From Atrichornis clamosus (lineage: Eukaryota > Chordata > Aves > Passeriformes > Menuridae): a DNA stretch of 64,000 nt. The translations under genes were made by a program, and so were the position numbers. Of this stretch, positions 25,501-36,700 are shown piece after piece. The notes beneath the pieces are model-generated. The model saw only the letters and a program-made list of their open reading frames with translations, did not search any database and was not told the DNA's origin. The DNA lies in contig WBMZ01008651.1 in the NCBI GenBank assembly GCA_013400975.1, positions 1 through 64,000 on the forward strand, written 5' to 3'. Each line of letters begins with the position of its first letter. The stretch's first letter is position 1.

Positions 25501-26433
25501 GGGGCTGTTTCCCTCTCCCCGCGGGCGGAAGGGAGCGGGCAGCCCTCGCTGTCGGCAGGGGGATGCCACCGGCATGTTAAGCGGCCAGCTGAGCTCCTCT
25601 CTGCCCGCACACAGAGGGGCTCATCCCTGCCAAACAGGAACCGGGGGGGACAAGGACAGGGGGATTTCAGCAGCTGCACTCTCCTCCTGGCTCGCATCAC
25701 AGCCAGTGTTAGCTGGACTGCCTGGCTCCCTCGTCCCTCTGCAACTGGGGGGGTGCAAAGGGCTCATCCTTCTGGGAGCTCATCTCCCGGTGGGACACAA
25801 CCCCAAAGTGTCTTGGATCCCTCAAACACAGTCTGGGGACCACAGTCTGAGCAGGAAAGGGAAAAACAATAGTAGAGATCCCAACGTTTTGGGGTGTTGG
25901 AGATGAGGGACTGGTCTCTGATACCCCTAGGGATGTCTGTGTCCATGTGGGAAGGTGTTTTCTAAAGGATTTAATTCTCAAGTGCCCTGTCGCATTGTCT
26001 CTCTCTTTCCTTCCTCCACTTCCATTTTTCCTCTCATTGACACATAAAATGATAGAGTTTCATTCCTTGTACCTGGGACTCATATCAGGGGATTTTTAAC
26101 ATGAAAAATGTGAGGGGATTGGTTTAAAAAAAAGCTTCCAGAGAAGGAAAGAGGAACTGCCATTTTGACTGTGATTTCTCTAAAGGCATCCAGGAGAGAA
26201 ACAGACATCTAAACCCCACTGTCTCATTTTGCAAAATCAAAAGAATTTATCTTGGAAACATGATTTGGCTTAAGGTTTTGGCCAGAAAATCCAGCATGTG
26301 GGTCTGTACTATTGAACAGACGAGGCAGGAAATGGAGAGAACGCCCTTCTCTAAGTCTGAGTGCTCAGCCTGGAGCCGAGTGGCACACAGTGGCCTCCTT
26401 CCTCATCCCTCCTTTTCCTCTGCTTTATTCAAG

Positions 26434-26502
26434 GTCTGCTGAAAGATGAGGGCCTGGATTTTTTTCCTTCTCTGCCTGGCAGGCAAAGCCCTGGCAGCTC
26501 CG
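26434..26502 (+). CDS. SPARC: SPARC exon 2: 5' UTR tail, start codon and signal peptide
   Basis: The acceptor AG is at 26432-26433, followed by 12 untranslated bases. ATG at 26446 opens the signal peptide [19 protein letters not shown]. This start is chosen because it gives the exact SPARC leader. The donor GTAAGT is at 26503, phase 0. Confidence 0.96.
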
Positions 26503-29434
26503 GTAAGTGCAGGAGACAGTGGAGCCTCTGCTGTCAGGATTGTCCATCTGGAGCAGCTGATGGGGATTTTCTTTTATAACAAATAAAGTACTGAGGGATG
26601 GGAGGCAACTTGAGGGTGGCCCTATTGCCTGTTCCAGTGGGTTACCCCCCTTGGGACTGTTCCATGGAGCCCCACTCCTTTTCCCCTGCAGCAGGAGGCT
26701 CTGCCCGATGAGACAGAGGTCATCGAAGATCCCACCACAGAGGTAGGTGACTGCTCCTCCTCCTCACCCATCCCCTCAGCACCTACTGCTCTGGGAAGAG
26801 CATCCCCAAAGCACTGGGGAGCAATGGGGGGGCTGCTCTGCCCCCCAGGAGCTGGGGCTGTGCTCTGTGTGCACCCACTCCAGAAACACCAACCTCTTTT
26901 GCAGGAGCCTGTGGGGGCTAATCCCGTCCAGGTGGAGGTGGGAGAGTTTGAGGAACCCACAGAGGATGTAGAGGAGATTGTTGCAGAGAGTAAGTCCCTC
27001 TTCCCCTGCACTCCAGCCAGCAGCGACATTGTCCCCTCCCTGGGGGAGCTTTAGCCACCCCAAACAGCGAGGGGCTCCTCTGGGAAGGGCTGTGGCACAA
27101 GGATGATGCCAGCCTAGGTGCACAGTTAAAAGCAAAGAGGCACATGGCCTCTTCCAGCACTGGACTCTCCGTAAGCCCATCTTTGCAACAGAAAACCCAT
27201 TGCATGGGGCTGCAGAAAGGAGTCCAGGACTAGCCTGAGGGCTAACATGGACTTCTGGAAACCCTCACATCTTCCCAGTGCAAGAATAGATGCCGGGGGC
27301 TGTCCCTGGCAAAGTCTCTGTCTTCCCTCTGCGCTGAGATGCCCCGGCCAGCTCACAGGAGGTGAGGATGGGGCTGGCTCTGACTTTTCTCTCCTCCTGC
27401 TCGCAGACCCCTGCCAGAACCACCACTGCAAGCACGGCAAGGTGTGCGAGGTGGATGACAACAACTCGCCCATGTGCGTGTGCCAGGACCCCTCCAGCTG
27501 CCCCGCCACCGCCGGCGTCTTCGAGAAGGTGAGGGCAGGAGCTGCTTGGTGGCTCAGAGTGGGCAGGGACCCACAGGGGCCAGAGGTGGTGACAGATGGA
27601 GACAGAGCCAGCTGGCCCCCGTCTGGCCTCAGCTGGTGGTGATTGCCCACCCCAGGAAACAAATTAAACATCTCATTTGGAGGTTCCCCTGCCTCTCACG
27701 CAGCATCTCCCCATCCTGTGCAGGTCTGTGGCACCGACAACAAGACCTACGACTCTTCCTGCCATTTCTTTGCCACCAAGTGCACCCTGGAGGGAACCAA
27801 GAAGGGACACAAGCTGCACCTGGACTACATCGGGCCTTGCAAATGTAAGTGGAGCCACTCCCTCAGACAAGGGGACCCCTAACTGACCGCAGTCCTCATG
27901 TTCACAGTCTGAGCAAGAGCAAATGTCCAGCCAGGCTCGGGGCTGAGGTGGGAGGGCACTGGGGCTGCGTGTCCAGATGCTGCACTGACCACTGTGCATG
28001 ACTTGCAGTCATCCCTGCCTGCCTGGACACAGAGCTGACCGAGTTCCCCCTGCGCATGCGGGACTGGCTCAAGAACGTGCTGATCACCCTGTACGAGCGT
28101 GATGAGGACAACAACCTGCTGACTGAGAAGCAGAAGCTCAAGGTGAGGGACTGGGGAGGGAGACTGGGGCTCACCCCACCAATGGAGCCCAGCACGGACA
28201 GGGAGCCTGTCCAGAATGACCTGTGGGCATCCCATGCAGAGATCGCCCCGAGGTTCCCCCCTGCACCCCATTTCCTGCTGACAAGGTGTCCCGGGCTCTC
28301 CCATGGCAGGTGAAGAAGATCCATGAGAACGAGAAGCGCCTGGAGGCCGGCGACCACACTGTGGAGCTCCTGGCCCGTGACTTTGAGAAGAACTACAACA
28401 TGTACATCTTCCCTGTGCACTGGCAGTTTGGGCAGCTGGACCAGCACCCCATTGACGGGTGAGTGGCAGCAGAGAAGGAAGGAATCCCCACCAGGACCCT
28501 TTCCTGCCTGAGGACCAGGGTAGTTTGCAGTAGAAGGTGCCAAGGCAGGCTGGAGTTGTGACACAAGCAGGTGGCTGTTGGCAGAGGCTGCTGGCAGGGG
28601 TTGTGGCAAACCAGGCTGGGGTAGAGGCATTTTTGCCTCCTGTACAGCTCTTCTGTGGGAAGAGCAGCCTCCTCCAGCCCCAGCTGCTCCCACCTCCCTT
28701 GGGTGTGGAGTTTCTGTCTTCTCAGATTTACTGTTCTATGACAGTTCCCTAAAATATCTTAGTCCAAAGGCCCTGGGATAACTTCAGCAGCTGAGATAGC
28801 AGCTGCTGGCTTAGCTGTGAGCTGGACATGGGCATGACAGTGATCCCACACGCAGACCCGTGGGGTGGGGGCAGCTGGCAGGGACCCCCAGCTGGTGGCT
28901 ATTTTGTGACCAGCACGGCTGGTTGCAAAGGCAGCCACCAGTCCTTGACCTTCACGACACTCAGAGGCTGGTACTGGGAGGGCACTGGGACAGCAGTCAA
29001 ACCAGAGAGCTGGGGCCAGCAGCTCCCCTCCTGTGACCACGGGGTCACGTTGGCAGGTACCTGTCCCACACCGAGCTGGCCCCGCTGCGTGCCCCCCTCA
29101 TCCCCATGGAGCACTGCACCACGCGCTTCTTCGAGGCCTGCGACCTGGACAACGACAAGTACATCGCCCTGGAGGAGTGGGCCAGCTGCTTCGGCATCAA
29201 GGAGCGTAAGTACTGAGGAGGGCAGGAGTGGGGGTGGAGGGGGGACCAAAGAGCACCCCAGAGCCCCCACTGTGGATCAGGCAATGCATTACAGCCAGTC
29301 CTGGGTGAGGGAGAGCAGGGGAGAGCCGGGAGGCCGGATCACAGGAGCAGTGGGACCCTGGCAGCATCCACCTCCTAACTTTGTCTCTCTCTTTTCCTTC
29401 CACAGAGGACATAGACAAGGATCTTGTGATCTAA
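26446..29434 (+). CDS. SPARC: SPARC (osteonectin, BM-40), complete coding sequence
   Basis: This is a secreted matricellular glycoprotein that binds collagen, Ca2+ and hydroxyapatite and modulates matrix assembly and cell adhesion. The coding sequence is join(26446..26502, 26692..26742, 26905..26989, 27407..27528, 27724..27844, 28009..28142, 28310..28458, 29057..29205, 29406..29434), 298 codons plus stop. Residues 1-17 are a signal peptide beginning [13 protein letters not shown]. An acidic N-terminal domain runs from 18 to about 64. A follistatin-like/Kazal domain covers about 65-145, with an N-glycosylation site at Asn111 (NKT) and a KGHK copper-binding motif at 132-135. The extracellular Ca2+ domain covers about 146-298 and contains an EF-hand pair. 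The second loop has Asp269, Asp271, Asp273, Tyr275 and Glu280. Residues equivalent to the collagen contacts of human BM-40 are all kept: Arg161, Asn168, Leu254, Met257 and Glu258. Every junction is GT-AG and restores the frame. Identification is certain. Confidence 0.98.
26692..26742 (+). CDS. SPARC: SPARC exon 3: acidic domain
   Basis: 17 codons ([17 protein letters not shown]), phase 0 on both sides. It is the first part of the low-affinity Ca2+-binding acidic segment and one of the most variable parts of the protein between species. Confidence 0.95.
26905..26989 (+). CDS. SPARC: SPARC exon 4: acidic domain, second half
   Basis: 28 codons plus one base. It includes the family-conserved block [13 protein letters not shown] followed by a Glu-rich stretch. 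The donor is GTAAGT at 26990. Confidence 0.95.
26990..27406 (+). other. SPARC: SPARC intron 4
   Basis: 417 bp with nothing recognisable inside. The other internal introns are shorter, at 164-200 bp, except intron 8. Confidence 0.9.
27407..27528 (+). CDS. SPARC: SPARC exon 5: EGF-like half of the follistatin-like module
   Basis: AC completes Asn65. The exon then encodes [15 protein letters not shown] and continues to ATAGVFEK, with the conserved Cys spacing of the follistatin-like hairpin. The donor is GTGAGG at 27529, phase 0. Confidence 0.96.
27724..27844 (+). CDS. SPARC: SPARC exon 6: Kazal-like half with glycosylation site and KGHK
   Basis: It begins [15 protein letters not shown], with the N-glycosylation sequon NKT. 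It contains [11 protein letters not shown], the copper-binding GHK segment associated with angiogenic peptides of SPARC. It ends one base into the Phe146 codon, donor GTAAGT. Confidence 0.96.
28009..28142 (+). CDS. SPARC: SPARC exon 7: start of the extracellular Ca2+-binding domain
   Basis: It encodes the long amphipathic helix region [13 protein letters not shown] and [10 protein letters not shown]. Arg161 and Asn168, equivalent to collagen-contact residues of human BM-40, lie here. The donor is GTGAGG at 28143. Confidence 0.96.
28310..28458 (+). CDS. SPARC: SPARC exon 8: helices and EF-hand 1
   Basis: 49 codons plus two bases, from [14 protein letters not shown] through [16 protein letters not shown]. 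The first EF-hand loop, which in SPARC carries a one-residue insertion, begins at the end of this exon and continues in exon 9. Confidence 0.96.
28459..29056 (+). other. SPARC: SPARC intron 8
   Basis: 598 bp, the longest internal intron of the coding region. No repeat or additional exon is recognised. Confidence 0.9.
29057..29205 (+). CDS. SPARC: SPARC exon 9: EF-hand 2 and collagen contacts
   Basis: It encodes [20 protein letters not shown] and the canonical EF-hand loop [13 protein letters not shown], with Cys residues at 260, 268 and 284. Leu254, Met257 and Glu258 match collagen-binding positions. It ends one base into the Gln290 codon. Confidence 0.97.
29406..29434 (+). CDS. SPARC: SPARC exon 10: C-terminus
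   Basis: AG completes Gln290, followed by DIDKDLVI and TAA at 29432-29434. The ending is the usual invariant C-terminus of vertebrate SPARC. Confidence 0.97.
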
Positions 29435-30027
29435 ACGCTCGGCTTCCTGCTCTGCTGCCAACTTTGTCATGTTTTAACCTTCCCACTTCCTATGGTTTTT
29501 AAACCGCTTTTGTTTTGTTTTGTTTTTCCCTGGGAACAAGGTGCTAATATAGATCTAAACATATGTAGTAACGGTGCTAAGAGAAATAACAGTCCTCATT
29601 CATAGCCTTATCTATTACCACTAGATTACTCACCCAGCTGTTTCCACATGCTCTTACCTTTTCTCTCTCCGACGTGTCTTTACCATTGACTGTTCCTGTC
29701 CTAAATATCTGCTCCGTCTCGGCATCCGCTCTCAGATCCACTTCTCTTGACTTCTCACTGACAGCACGTTCCTGGACACGTCAGCACAGACACAAAGCCC
29801 TCTCAGCTGATTCACCGCCCCAGTCACAGATGCCAGCGAGGGAAAGCAGAGCCAGAGGATGTAGGAGGATTGGGTTCTCAAGCAGAGCAGCTGCAGGTGA
29901 CATTGTGGCCACCCAGCTCGTGGTAGGGAGGATGGAGAGAGGTGAGAAAGATAGAGAGTAGTAAGTTTTCTTCTTTTTTTTTTTTTTTCTCCATTCCCAG
30001 GGCTTGAATTTAGCAACTATTGGGCAC

Positions 30028-30033
30028 AATAAA
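30028..30033 (+). terminator. SPARC: Proximal AATAAA in the SPARC 3' UTR
   Basis: A possible alternative poly(A) signal. A second copy lies at 30123-30128. Neither is followed by a strong GT-rich element. Confidence 0.4.
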
Positions 30034-30676
30034 AAAGACTAATCAAACAAGCAAATAGGGAAGCGCACAAAATTTAAAACAAGTAAGATGAAATGCATCC
30101 CATCCTGTAAAATCCCCTCGAAAATAAAGGTTTGAAAGTGCTACATGCTTTACCATCACTCAATGACCACATTGCTGTCGTGTTTTCTGTGCAAGATGGG
30201 GTGCGGCCGCCTGTTCCCCCGGGGTGTGCTTGGCTTACCTTGATGCTGTGATTCTGCTCTAGGTGAGATAAAGCTCTTGGCTCTCCCCAAATCACAGTGC
30301 CCGTGAGCACTTCCCATCCCTCAGCCTTGGCTTGTGCTTAAATTCCAGCCCTGCTCTCCCAGGGAAGTTGTGTCAGACTTGGAAGGGATGTTTCTGCCCA
30401 GAAAGCAGCGTGTTTGGCACATGCTTGAGGGAAAGGCTGTAATACATTTTTCCTGTTGTGGATTTAAGGGATGAGAGGGATGGAAGGGAGAAGGTATTTG
30501 GATTTTGCTTTATTGAGAGGGTCCTGACAGGAGTGAAGTGATGGTTAAATCTCACAGGCTGAGAACTCTTTTTTTACCTCTGAATGTTCCCCGTGCCTTG
30601 TATTATTAAATTCCTGCCACAGTGTGAGCAACCTGATGAGTCTCTGTAATAAAAAATACTGATTTGAAACACTGAC

Positions 30677-30682
30677 AATAAA
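30677..30682 (+). terminator. SPARC: Distal AATAAA, likely SPARC poly(A) signal
   Basis: One of a pair with 30648-30653. It is followed by CAATGTTCCTCTGTTTCATCC, a T/GT-rich stretch suitable as a downstream element. Confidence 0.6.
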
Positions 30683-30705
30683 CAGGCCTGCAATGTTCCT
30701 CTGTT

Positions 30706-32711
30706 TCATCCCATCCTGATGAGGGGGATTGCACACTCAACACCAACCTCACGCATGTGTTCAAGTTGTGTCACAGGTATCCCAGCCCCAGGGAAGGCTC
30801 TGATCCAAGGTAAGCTGAGGTGCTTCTGCCCATTACAGCCCATCACTGTAAAAGGGCTCCTTGGGGAATGTCAGATGGGGAACACGTGGGCAGATGGATC
30901 TGCAGTGATGGAGGCAGACGGGGTCACTGCAGCAGCCAGCACAGACACTCACATGGCTCTCAGGCCCTTGCTTTCCTCAGCAATAAAATCCCTGGGAAAG
31001 GCAAAAAGGCACAACAGTAGGAAAATAAACACCACCACTGCATGGGCTAAAAATACCCAAGTTGCAAGAGCTCTGGCTCAGCTGTGAGGTCCCTGTTGAC
31101 AGCCCCTTGTGGGATGTGCTGTGCTCCCAGTGGAGCTGTCAGATCAGATCCTGCACAAGGTCACTCTCGGCTGCAGAGCCCTGGGCAGATCCCATCGGAG
31201 ACAGTCCCATTGCAGGTGTGTTGCCAAGGTGTTTGACCCCAGTGGGAAAGTTGTTGCCCAGAGGGGAGAGGTGAGGAGGGTCTTCCACCCCTGCCTTGAA
31301 CCACAGCACTCATTCCACCCGGCCACACTGCTTCCCAGGGCTATTAGCCAAAGGGGAGTTCTCAACGGAGGCACAGCAAAGGCCTCCCCACCCTGGGAGC
31401 AGCCTCTGCGAACTGGCAGACCTGACACAGAGAGGGCACCGCTGCCCATGACCCCTGCAAGATCCAGCTGGATGTGACCCATCTCCAGGTCTGGAGAGCA
31501 GTCGAGAGAAGGTCTGGGCAAAGGAGAGGACAGGAAGAGAGGTGAGGGCTGGAGGAGATGAGCCATCCTGTGCAGACCTGCTTTCCAGTCACTTGCTCTC
31601 AGCCAGAAACTCCCGCTCCACTCCTCTGCCGAGATGCAGCTGCATTCCTTCCAGCTCCAGCCCTCCTGCCAGTGCCGCCGGACAGACACGAGAGCTTTGG
31701 ACCTGTGCAAGGGAAGGCCTTCCAGCCCTCCTCTCCTCTGCCTCCCCCTCCTGTGCAGGAGGCAGCTCTAAGTACCAGCTGGCTCAGGAAAGGCAGCAGG
31801 CTGCACCAGGAGAGCTGGTTATCACGGCTCTGGAAGGGGAAGTGATCCATCTCTAAGGCCGTGTCCCACCCCACGGGACAATACCCATGTCCCACTGGTC
31901 TGACAGAGCCCAAAGGAGCCAACTCAGTGCCATTACAAGTGCAGCTGCCCTGGCTGTAACTGAGCATCAGAATGAGTGCAGGAGGTTGAAGTTGGGGCTC
32001 CCTTAACCCTTCAAAGGTCACAGCCTAAAGTATCAAGTGGCTGGAATTTCACTGCTTGGGACAAACGCCATACAAGGGGTTATGTAAGGACTTGAGGAAT
32101 AAGCTGGCCCCTTTGAGCTTTCAGGCCTGGACAGTCAGCAAGGGTGGAACAGAACAGCCCTTTCCCTGTTACAGCCGAAATTGAGCCTTCCCGTGCCTGC
32201 AGAGCAGTAAAGAAACTCGCCTGTACTTTCCAAGTGGAAATTCTCCCTGTGGTTAGTGCTGACTGAGGACACAGTTTCCAAACCTGAAAAAAGGAAATAG
32301 AAAAATAACAGAGGGATCTGGGTCCAAAACCAGCATCAGCCTGACCTGAGTGCTACAGTGCATCCCATAGTTCATTTTGGTATAGTTACTCACTGAGCCA
32401 TGTCCTACATTCAAGAGAGGAAAAGATGGGGCAGACAAAGACTTTTGTAGCGATAAGTGCTTTCCTGTCTGTTTTCCTGACCCTGACTTTTGTAAGAGAA
32501 ACAAACTGTGGCATAAATACTGCATCAAGGTCTGTGGCTTAAATATTCAAAATGCAGGTGATGCAAAAAGGTGACAAGCCAGGCATCACCGTGACTATTC
32601 CAGTCACACACCTGGAGACAGCCTGGACTCCGAGGCTCACAGTTTGCAAGGTGTAGCTGCACCTGGAGTTGCTTCTGCTCTAGCTAACAGTGCCACTGGA
32701 AACCCACTATA
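30706..32711. other. Intergenic, downstream of SPARC
   Basis: I see no gene, RNA or transposon here. Open frames on both strands (for example 31144-31710, minus) are GC-driven and lack recognisable protein features. Confidence 0.6.
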
Positions 32712-32985
32712 GCATAGAGTCATGGAACCACAGAAAATTCTGAGTTGGAAGGGATCCACAAGGATCATTGAGCCCAACTCCTGGGCCTGCACAGGACAAT
32801 ACTAAGAATCCCACCATGTTGCTGAGAGCTTTGTTCAAGCACTTCCTGAACTCAGACAGGCTTGGTACCGTGGCCACTTCCCTGGGGAACCTGCCAGTGC
32901 CTGACTACCCTCTGGATATTTTGTAATATCCAACCTAAACCTCCCCTGACACAGCTTCAGGTCTTTTTCCCTCGGGCACTATGTG
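32712..32985 (-). mobile_element. CR1 LINE, 3' part, minus orientation
   Basis: Read on the + strand, the sequence is the reverse complement of the CR1 3' region. It starts AGAGTCATGGAACCACAGAA (the tail repeat), then GAGTTGGAAGGGATCC and a CATTGAGCCCAACTCCTG block. It then runs on to TAATATCCAACCTAAACCTC and CCCTCGGGCACTATG. About 275 bp are preserved with moderate divergence. The copy is 5'-truncated and non-functional. Confidence 0.93.
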
Positions 32986-33369
32986 TGAAGGCTGGTATTT
33001 CACAGAGGTTCAAGTCTCATTAGCTAAAATCAGCTCTGAAAAGGAAGATCAAACCATATAACTGAGGGCTTTGACCCATGTTAGGGTACCAGGGGTGGTG
33101 GGGTTGATGGAGTTATCATTCCCAGCGGGAATCTCACATACAGTTCTCTCACAGATGTTCAAGCACACCCATCATTGCTGCTGAGGGGAGATCTCATCAC
33201 GGGTCTGGCACAGGGAGGGTGCCCCAGTGCCAGGATCACCTCCACCCCTCTGCCCTTCTCCGGCTTGTGGAGCAGCTTCCAAACTGCCCATACCCACTGC
33301 GGAGCATTCTTTTGTCTTGAAATCTCTTATGTGTTTCAAAGATGGACAAATTCAGTAAAAACATGCCCA

Positions 33370-33640
33370 ACCTACACCGAAGAGACAACGCCGGGGAAAA
33401 CACTTCGGGGGACACATCTCCCTGCGCCCGGCCTGGAGGGAGGGCTGAGGGGAGGGAAGGCAAGCGCCCCTCTGGCCCCCGAAACTGTGAGAGGCGCGTC
33501 CTCTTCTTCCCGCTCCTCCCGCTCCTCCTCCTCCTGCTCCTCCCCCGGCCGATCCCCATCCCCGGCTGACGGCAGCGGCGCGGCGCGGCCGGCGGGGGGA
33601 GCGATGTGGCCGGGGATGGAGCCGGGCTCTGCGGGGAGGC
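33370..33640. promoter_or_regulatory. CpG-rich segment, possible orphan CpG island
   Basis: About 270 bp with many CpG dinucleotides (GGCAGCGGCGCGGCGCGGCC near 33571) and TCCTCC/GGA-type tracts, in otherwise ordinary sequence 2.7 kb beyond SPARC. No splice donor or convincing coding start was found on either strand. It could be an unannotated promoter, an enhancer-type CpG island or simply GC-rich repeat flank. Confidence 0.45.
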
Positions 33641-33644
33641 TGTG

Positions 33645-33714
33645 CCATCCCATCCCATCCCATCCCATCCCATCCCATCCCATCCTATCCCATCCCATCC
33701 CATCCCATCCCATC
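33645..33714. repeat. (CATCC)n pentanucleotide array
   Basis: 14 tandem pentamers with a single base change (CATCCTATCC), directly abutting the CpG-rich segment. An array this uniform is expected to be length-polymorphic. Confidence 0.97.
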
Positions 33715-36700
33715 GACACTGCTAAATCCTATAGACATAAAACAGTTGACCAAGTCTGAGGCTGTTTGGCAAAGGGGTCCGCTCTGAACCTTGTGACTCG
33801 ATGGGAGGGTCTTCCTTACCCTCTGCACTCTCATCCTTTTGTGTCTCTGGTCTCCATGCAAGTCATGTCCAGATGATTCTGATCAATTTTCCTCTGTATG
33901 CTTCATCTATGTAGGAAGTAACAGTGTGGACGTGGACCTTGCCATCAAACTCTGTTGAGTTATCCTTTCACAAACTTCTATTAACACCTGCTTTTGCTGA
34001 TACCTTTGCCAGCGATTCCTTAAGTGACCTAAGCCACTCATTTATGACACCATCCCATCTCACTCAGAGGTGCCTGAGCTCCCTCAGCCCTTCTAGAGCA
34101 GAGATCATTTTTTAGTCTAAAGGACACATGGTTTATATGATCCCAAGCTTTGTGCTTTGCAGCTCAGTCTGTCTTTCTCAGCACCACTCCCTCTAATTTT
34201 TGAACCTACTGGCTAGTTTTAACTTGATTTGATGGGGCATAAAACCAGAGATGTGGCATTCCTCTGGGTGGCCTGAAGACAGAGAGAGGATGCAGACAGA
34301 CAGACAAGTACTTCACTGCACAGTGATGCAGAAGTCTAACAGGAGCTGGGCTCAGTCTGATGCTCTGGTGCCAAGGTAATTGCATGGTAAGTAATTATTT
34401 TTGTCAGGGTCTATCCAGTTTCTGCATTGGCCATGGGGAAGTTACATTATTTTCTATTTTATGTCCTACCACATAAACCATGGCCATTTCCCAATTAAGC
34501 CCATTTTTCACCAGGCTCAGTATTACGCTCCTAATCACAGAAACTCTGATTCTGTGATTCTTGGGAAACGACTCGCCCCAGGAGACGTTTTTATGTGCAT
34601 TCCCTACATGTTTCTTAATTTCATATTCCTTTTGATCACTGCTCCATTTGGACAACAGAGACTATACAAGTCTCTTGTTATTTCTTGTCCAAACACCTCA
34701 CTGATCACATTTACTGCTTGGGTTGTGGAGACTGCTGCCGTCAGCTACGGGGCCGAAATTCCCTGTGCACAAAGCCAAGCCTGACCACAGAGTGGTGGTG
34801 ACTGTCTGCAGCTGCCCAGGGCATCTCAATCATGCCAGGCAGGACAATCCCAGGCGGCTGAGGCTGTACCTGACACTCACAGGGCTTTTCACGGCCAGGA
34901 GCAGTGTGAAACCACCACAGGACTTCTAGACTGAGCATCCAGTGCTGACCAGACATGTGTGTTTCCCTCTCATGAAATGAGGGGTCTCCCAGAAACTGGA
35001 GACTCCTTCTTCCCCAACACCAATGTCCCCAGGAGAGTTGTTTGGGCTCAGAAGTGCCTGAGCTGGATGCAGCCTGGAAGCTGGGTTAATATCTGGGACA
35101 AGTATCACCACTTGTTTGCTCTGCTCCCTCTTCCTGAAGCATCTGCTCTTGAGTGCAGAGATGAGTCAAGGCAGACCTTTGGTCTGACCCAGTCCTGCTG
35201 CTCTTCTGCACTAACCACACCTGCAATCATGCCCTGTCTGCTTGGGCTTGAGCAGCAGGATTCATCCTGCAGGATTCCTGTTGTTTCCTCCTAGTCAAGG
35301 TGTCTTTAAAGAAATCCTTACCTTTTCTACCATCAGATGATTCCCCCATCACTTGTGAGCCAGCTCCAGGTTTAAGCTCTGGTGCAGATTTTCATGCCCT
35401 TCCAAGAGCCGTTCCCTATTCCGAGCACTGCCCACATGCCGTCTGTTTGGTGAGCCTTTATCCTGCTCCACAGGAATAATTTCCTTTTCCTTTACAGCTT
35501 ACTCATCCAGGAGCATTTTACTTAACACATCTTGTTTGCATCCTTCTCCTTAGCCTGGCAGCTGGCATTGGATGAACTACCTGTGGCAGGAGGGAACATG
35601 CCGTAATGATCAGAGGGGAAATCTGGAGGGCTCCAGAGGTTTGCTCCTCTTCGGAAACAGATGCCCATATCCATAACACATTACCATAACACAGGGCCTG
35701 TGCATACAAATGCTCTCAAGCCAGTGCTGGCAAACTTCAACCCCTGGCCATGGAAACTCACTTTCCCTGGAGATCCTGGCACGGTGGACAGACTGGAAGG
35801 AGGATGAATTCCCTCTATGCAAAGAGCATATGCAAAGAGCAAAAGAGAATGGGAGGAGAAGACCTTCCTCCTTTCCTTGACTGCCTCTGCCTAAAAACTG
35901 TCAGGGATGAAAGTGCTCCACACACAGCTCACACCTGCAAACCCCTGCACAGCCCTCCAGGGGGGAGAACATCGGCGAGAGCCAAGCAGCCTCCGCAGCC
36001 CTCAGCACTGCTGGGCCCAGCCCGGCGCTCCCACCTCGCTGTCTGTCCCTTGCCCCGCTGCCTCCAGACCCCCATCACCACCATGCAGCTGCAGTGCCAT
36101 GGCAGTGACCCCCTGGCAGATCCAGCCCTCCTGCTCGGAATGGTTCATCTCCCCAGGGGTGTTCAATTCTGGCATGAAAAGCCAAATGTTAGCTGAGGGG
36201 GGACTCCTTTGGAAAGGAGCTGGGCTGGGGTGTGAGGACACACCTTGCTGCTCCAGCAGCCAGCCCCCTTCCACAGCCCCAAGCTCAGGGCTCTGCTGAG
36301 GGCTCCCCTTTTCCTTCACGCTGGAGCAGGGACTGGCTTCCCTGCTTTTCGCCTCCAGCCGTACCTTTAACTTGTGTGGGCAAACCCAGGTTCCTGAACG
36401 CAACTCGGTTCAAGGCAAAGGTGTTGGGGCACGTTCCATTTGGGAGAGAAGGAATGATTGAATTGCTGGGGAAAGGCCAGCCTTGGAGTGCCAAAGCTGG
36501 GAGAGGCCTGGCTTCCTGCTCCGGCCCGTCTGGGAAGGCTTGTGAATGGACCCAGGGAGGAGCCAGCAAGGGATGGAATCGGCTCTGTTTGGCAGCCACA
36601 GGGACAGGGGACACAAGATGGGGTTGAGACATGCCCCCTGCTGCAAAAGGTTCCTTCTGTGGGGGTGCCAAAGGATCTGCAAAGAGAGGGAATGAACCTG

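Larger units (their letters stand above)
20542..26433 (+). other. SPARC: SPARC intron 1
   Basis: A 5.9-kb intron with a GTATGG donor and a TTTATTCAAG acceptor. It contains a 17-A run (21116-21132), a (TG)n run (22484-22501) and GC-rich sequence at 25.38-25.57 kb. I find no additional exon or named transposon. The long first intron is a known feature of SPARC genes and a likely site of enhancers, but no specific element can be assigned from sequence alone. Confidence 0.7.
29435..30700 (+). other. SPARC: SPARC 3' UTR (distal end inferred)
   Basis: AT-richer sequence after the stop, with a 15-T run near 29974-29988. AATAAA hexamers lie at 30028, 30123, 30648 and 30677. Use of the last pair would give a 3' UTR of about 1.27 kb, in the range expected for SPARC. 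The first pair would give shorter alternative transcripts. Confidence 0.7.

Noticed and set aside
26582..26587. AATAAA in SPARC intron 2
   Set aside because: It could in principle give a truncated transcript, but only the signal peptide precedes it and no strong downstream element is seen. Probably chance.
27902..28693. 263-codon minus-strand frame
   Set aside because: It is antisense to SPARC exons 7-8 and their introns, and results from the codon bias of the real gene.
33175..33759. 194-codon + strand frame across the CpG-rich segment
   Set aside because: It consists largely of Ser/Pro low-complexity sequence and the translated CATCC array. No plausible gene.
34401..34784. 127-codon + strand frame in AT-rich sequence
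   Set aside because: No family recognised, and the opposite strand is equally open. Not enough to support a gene.
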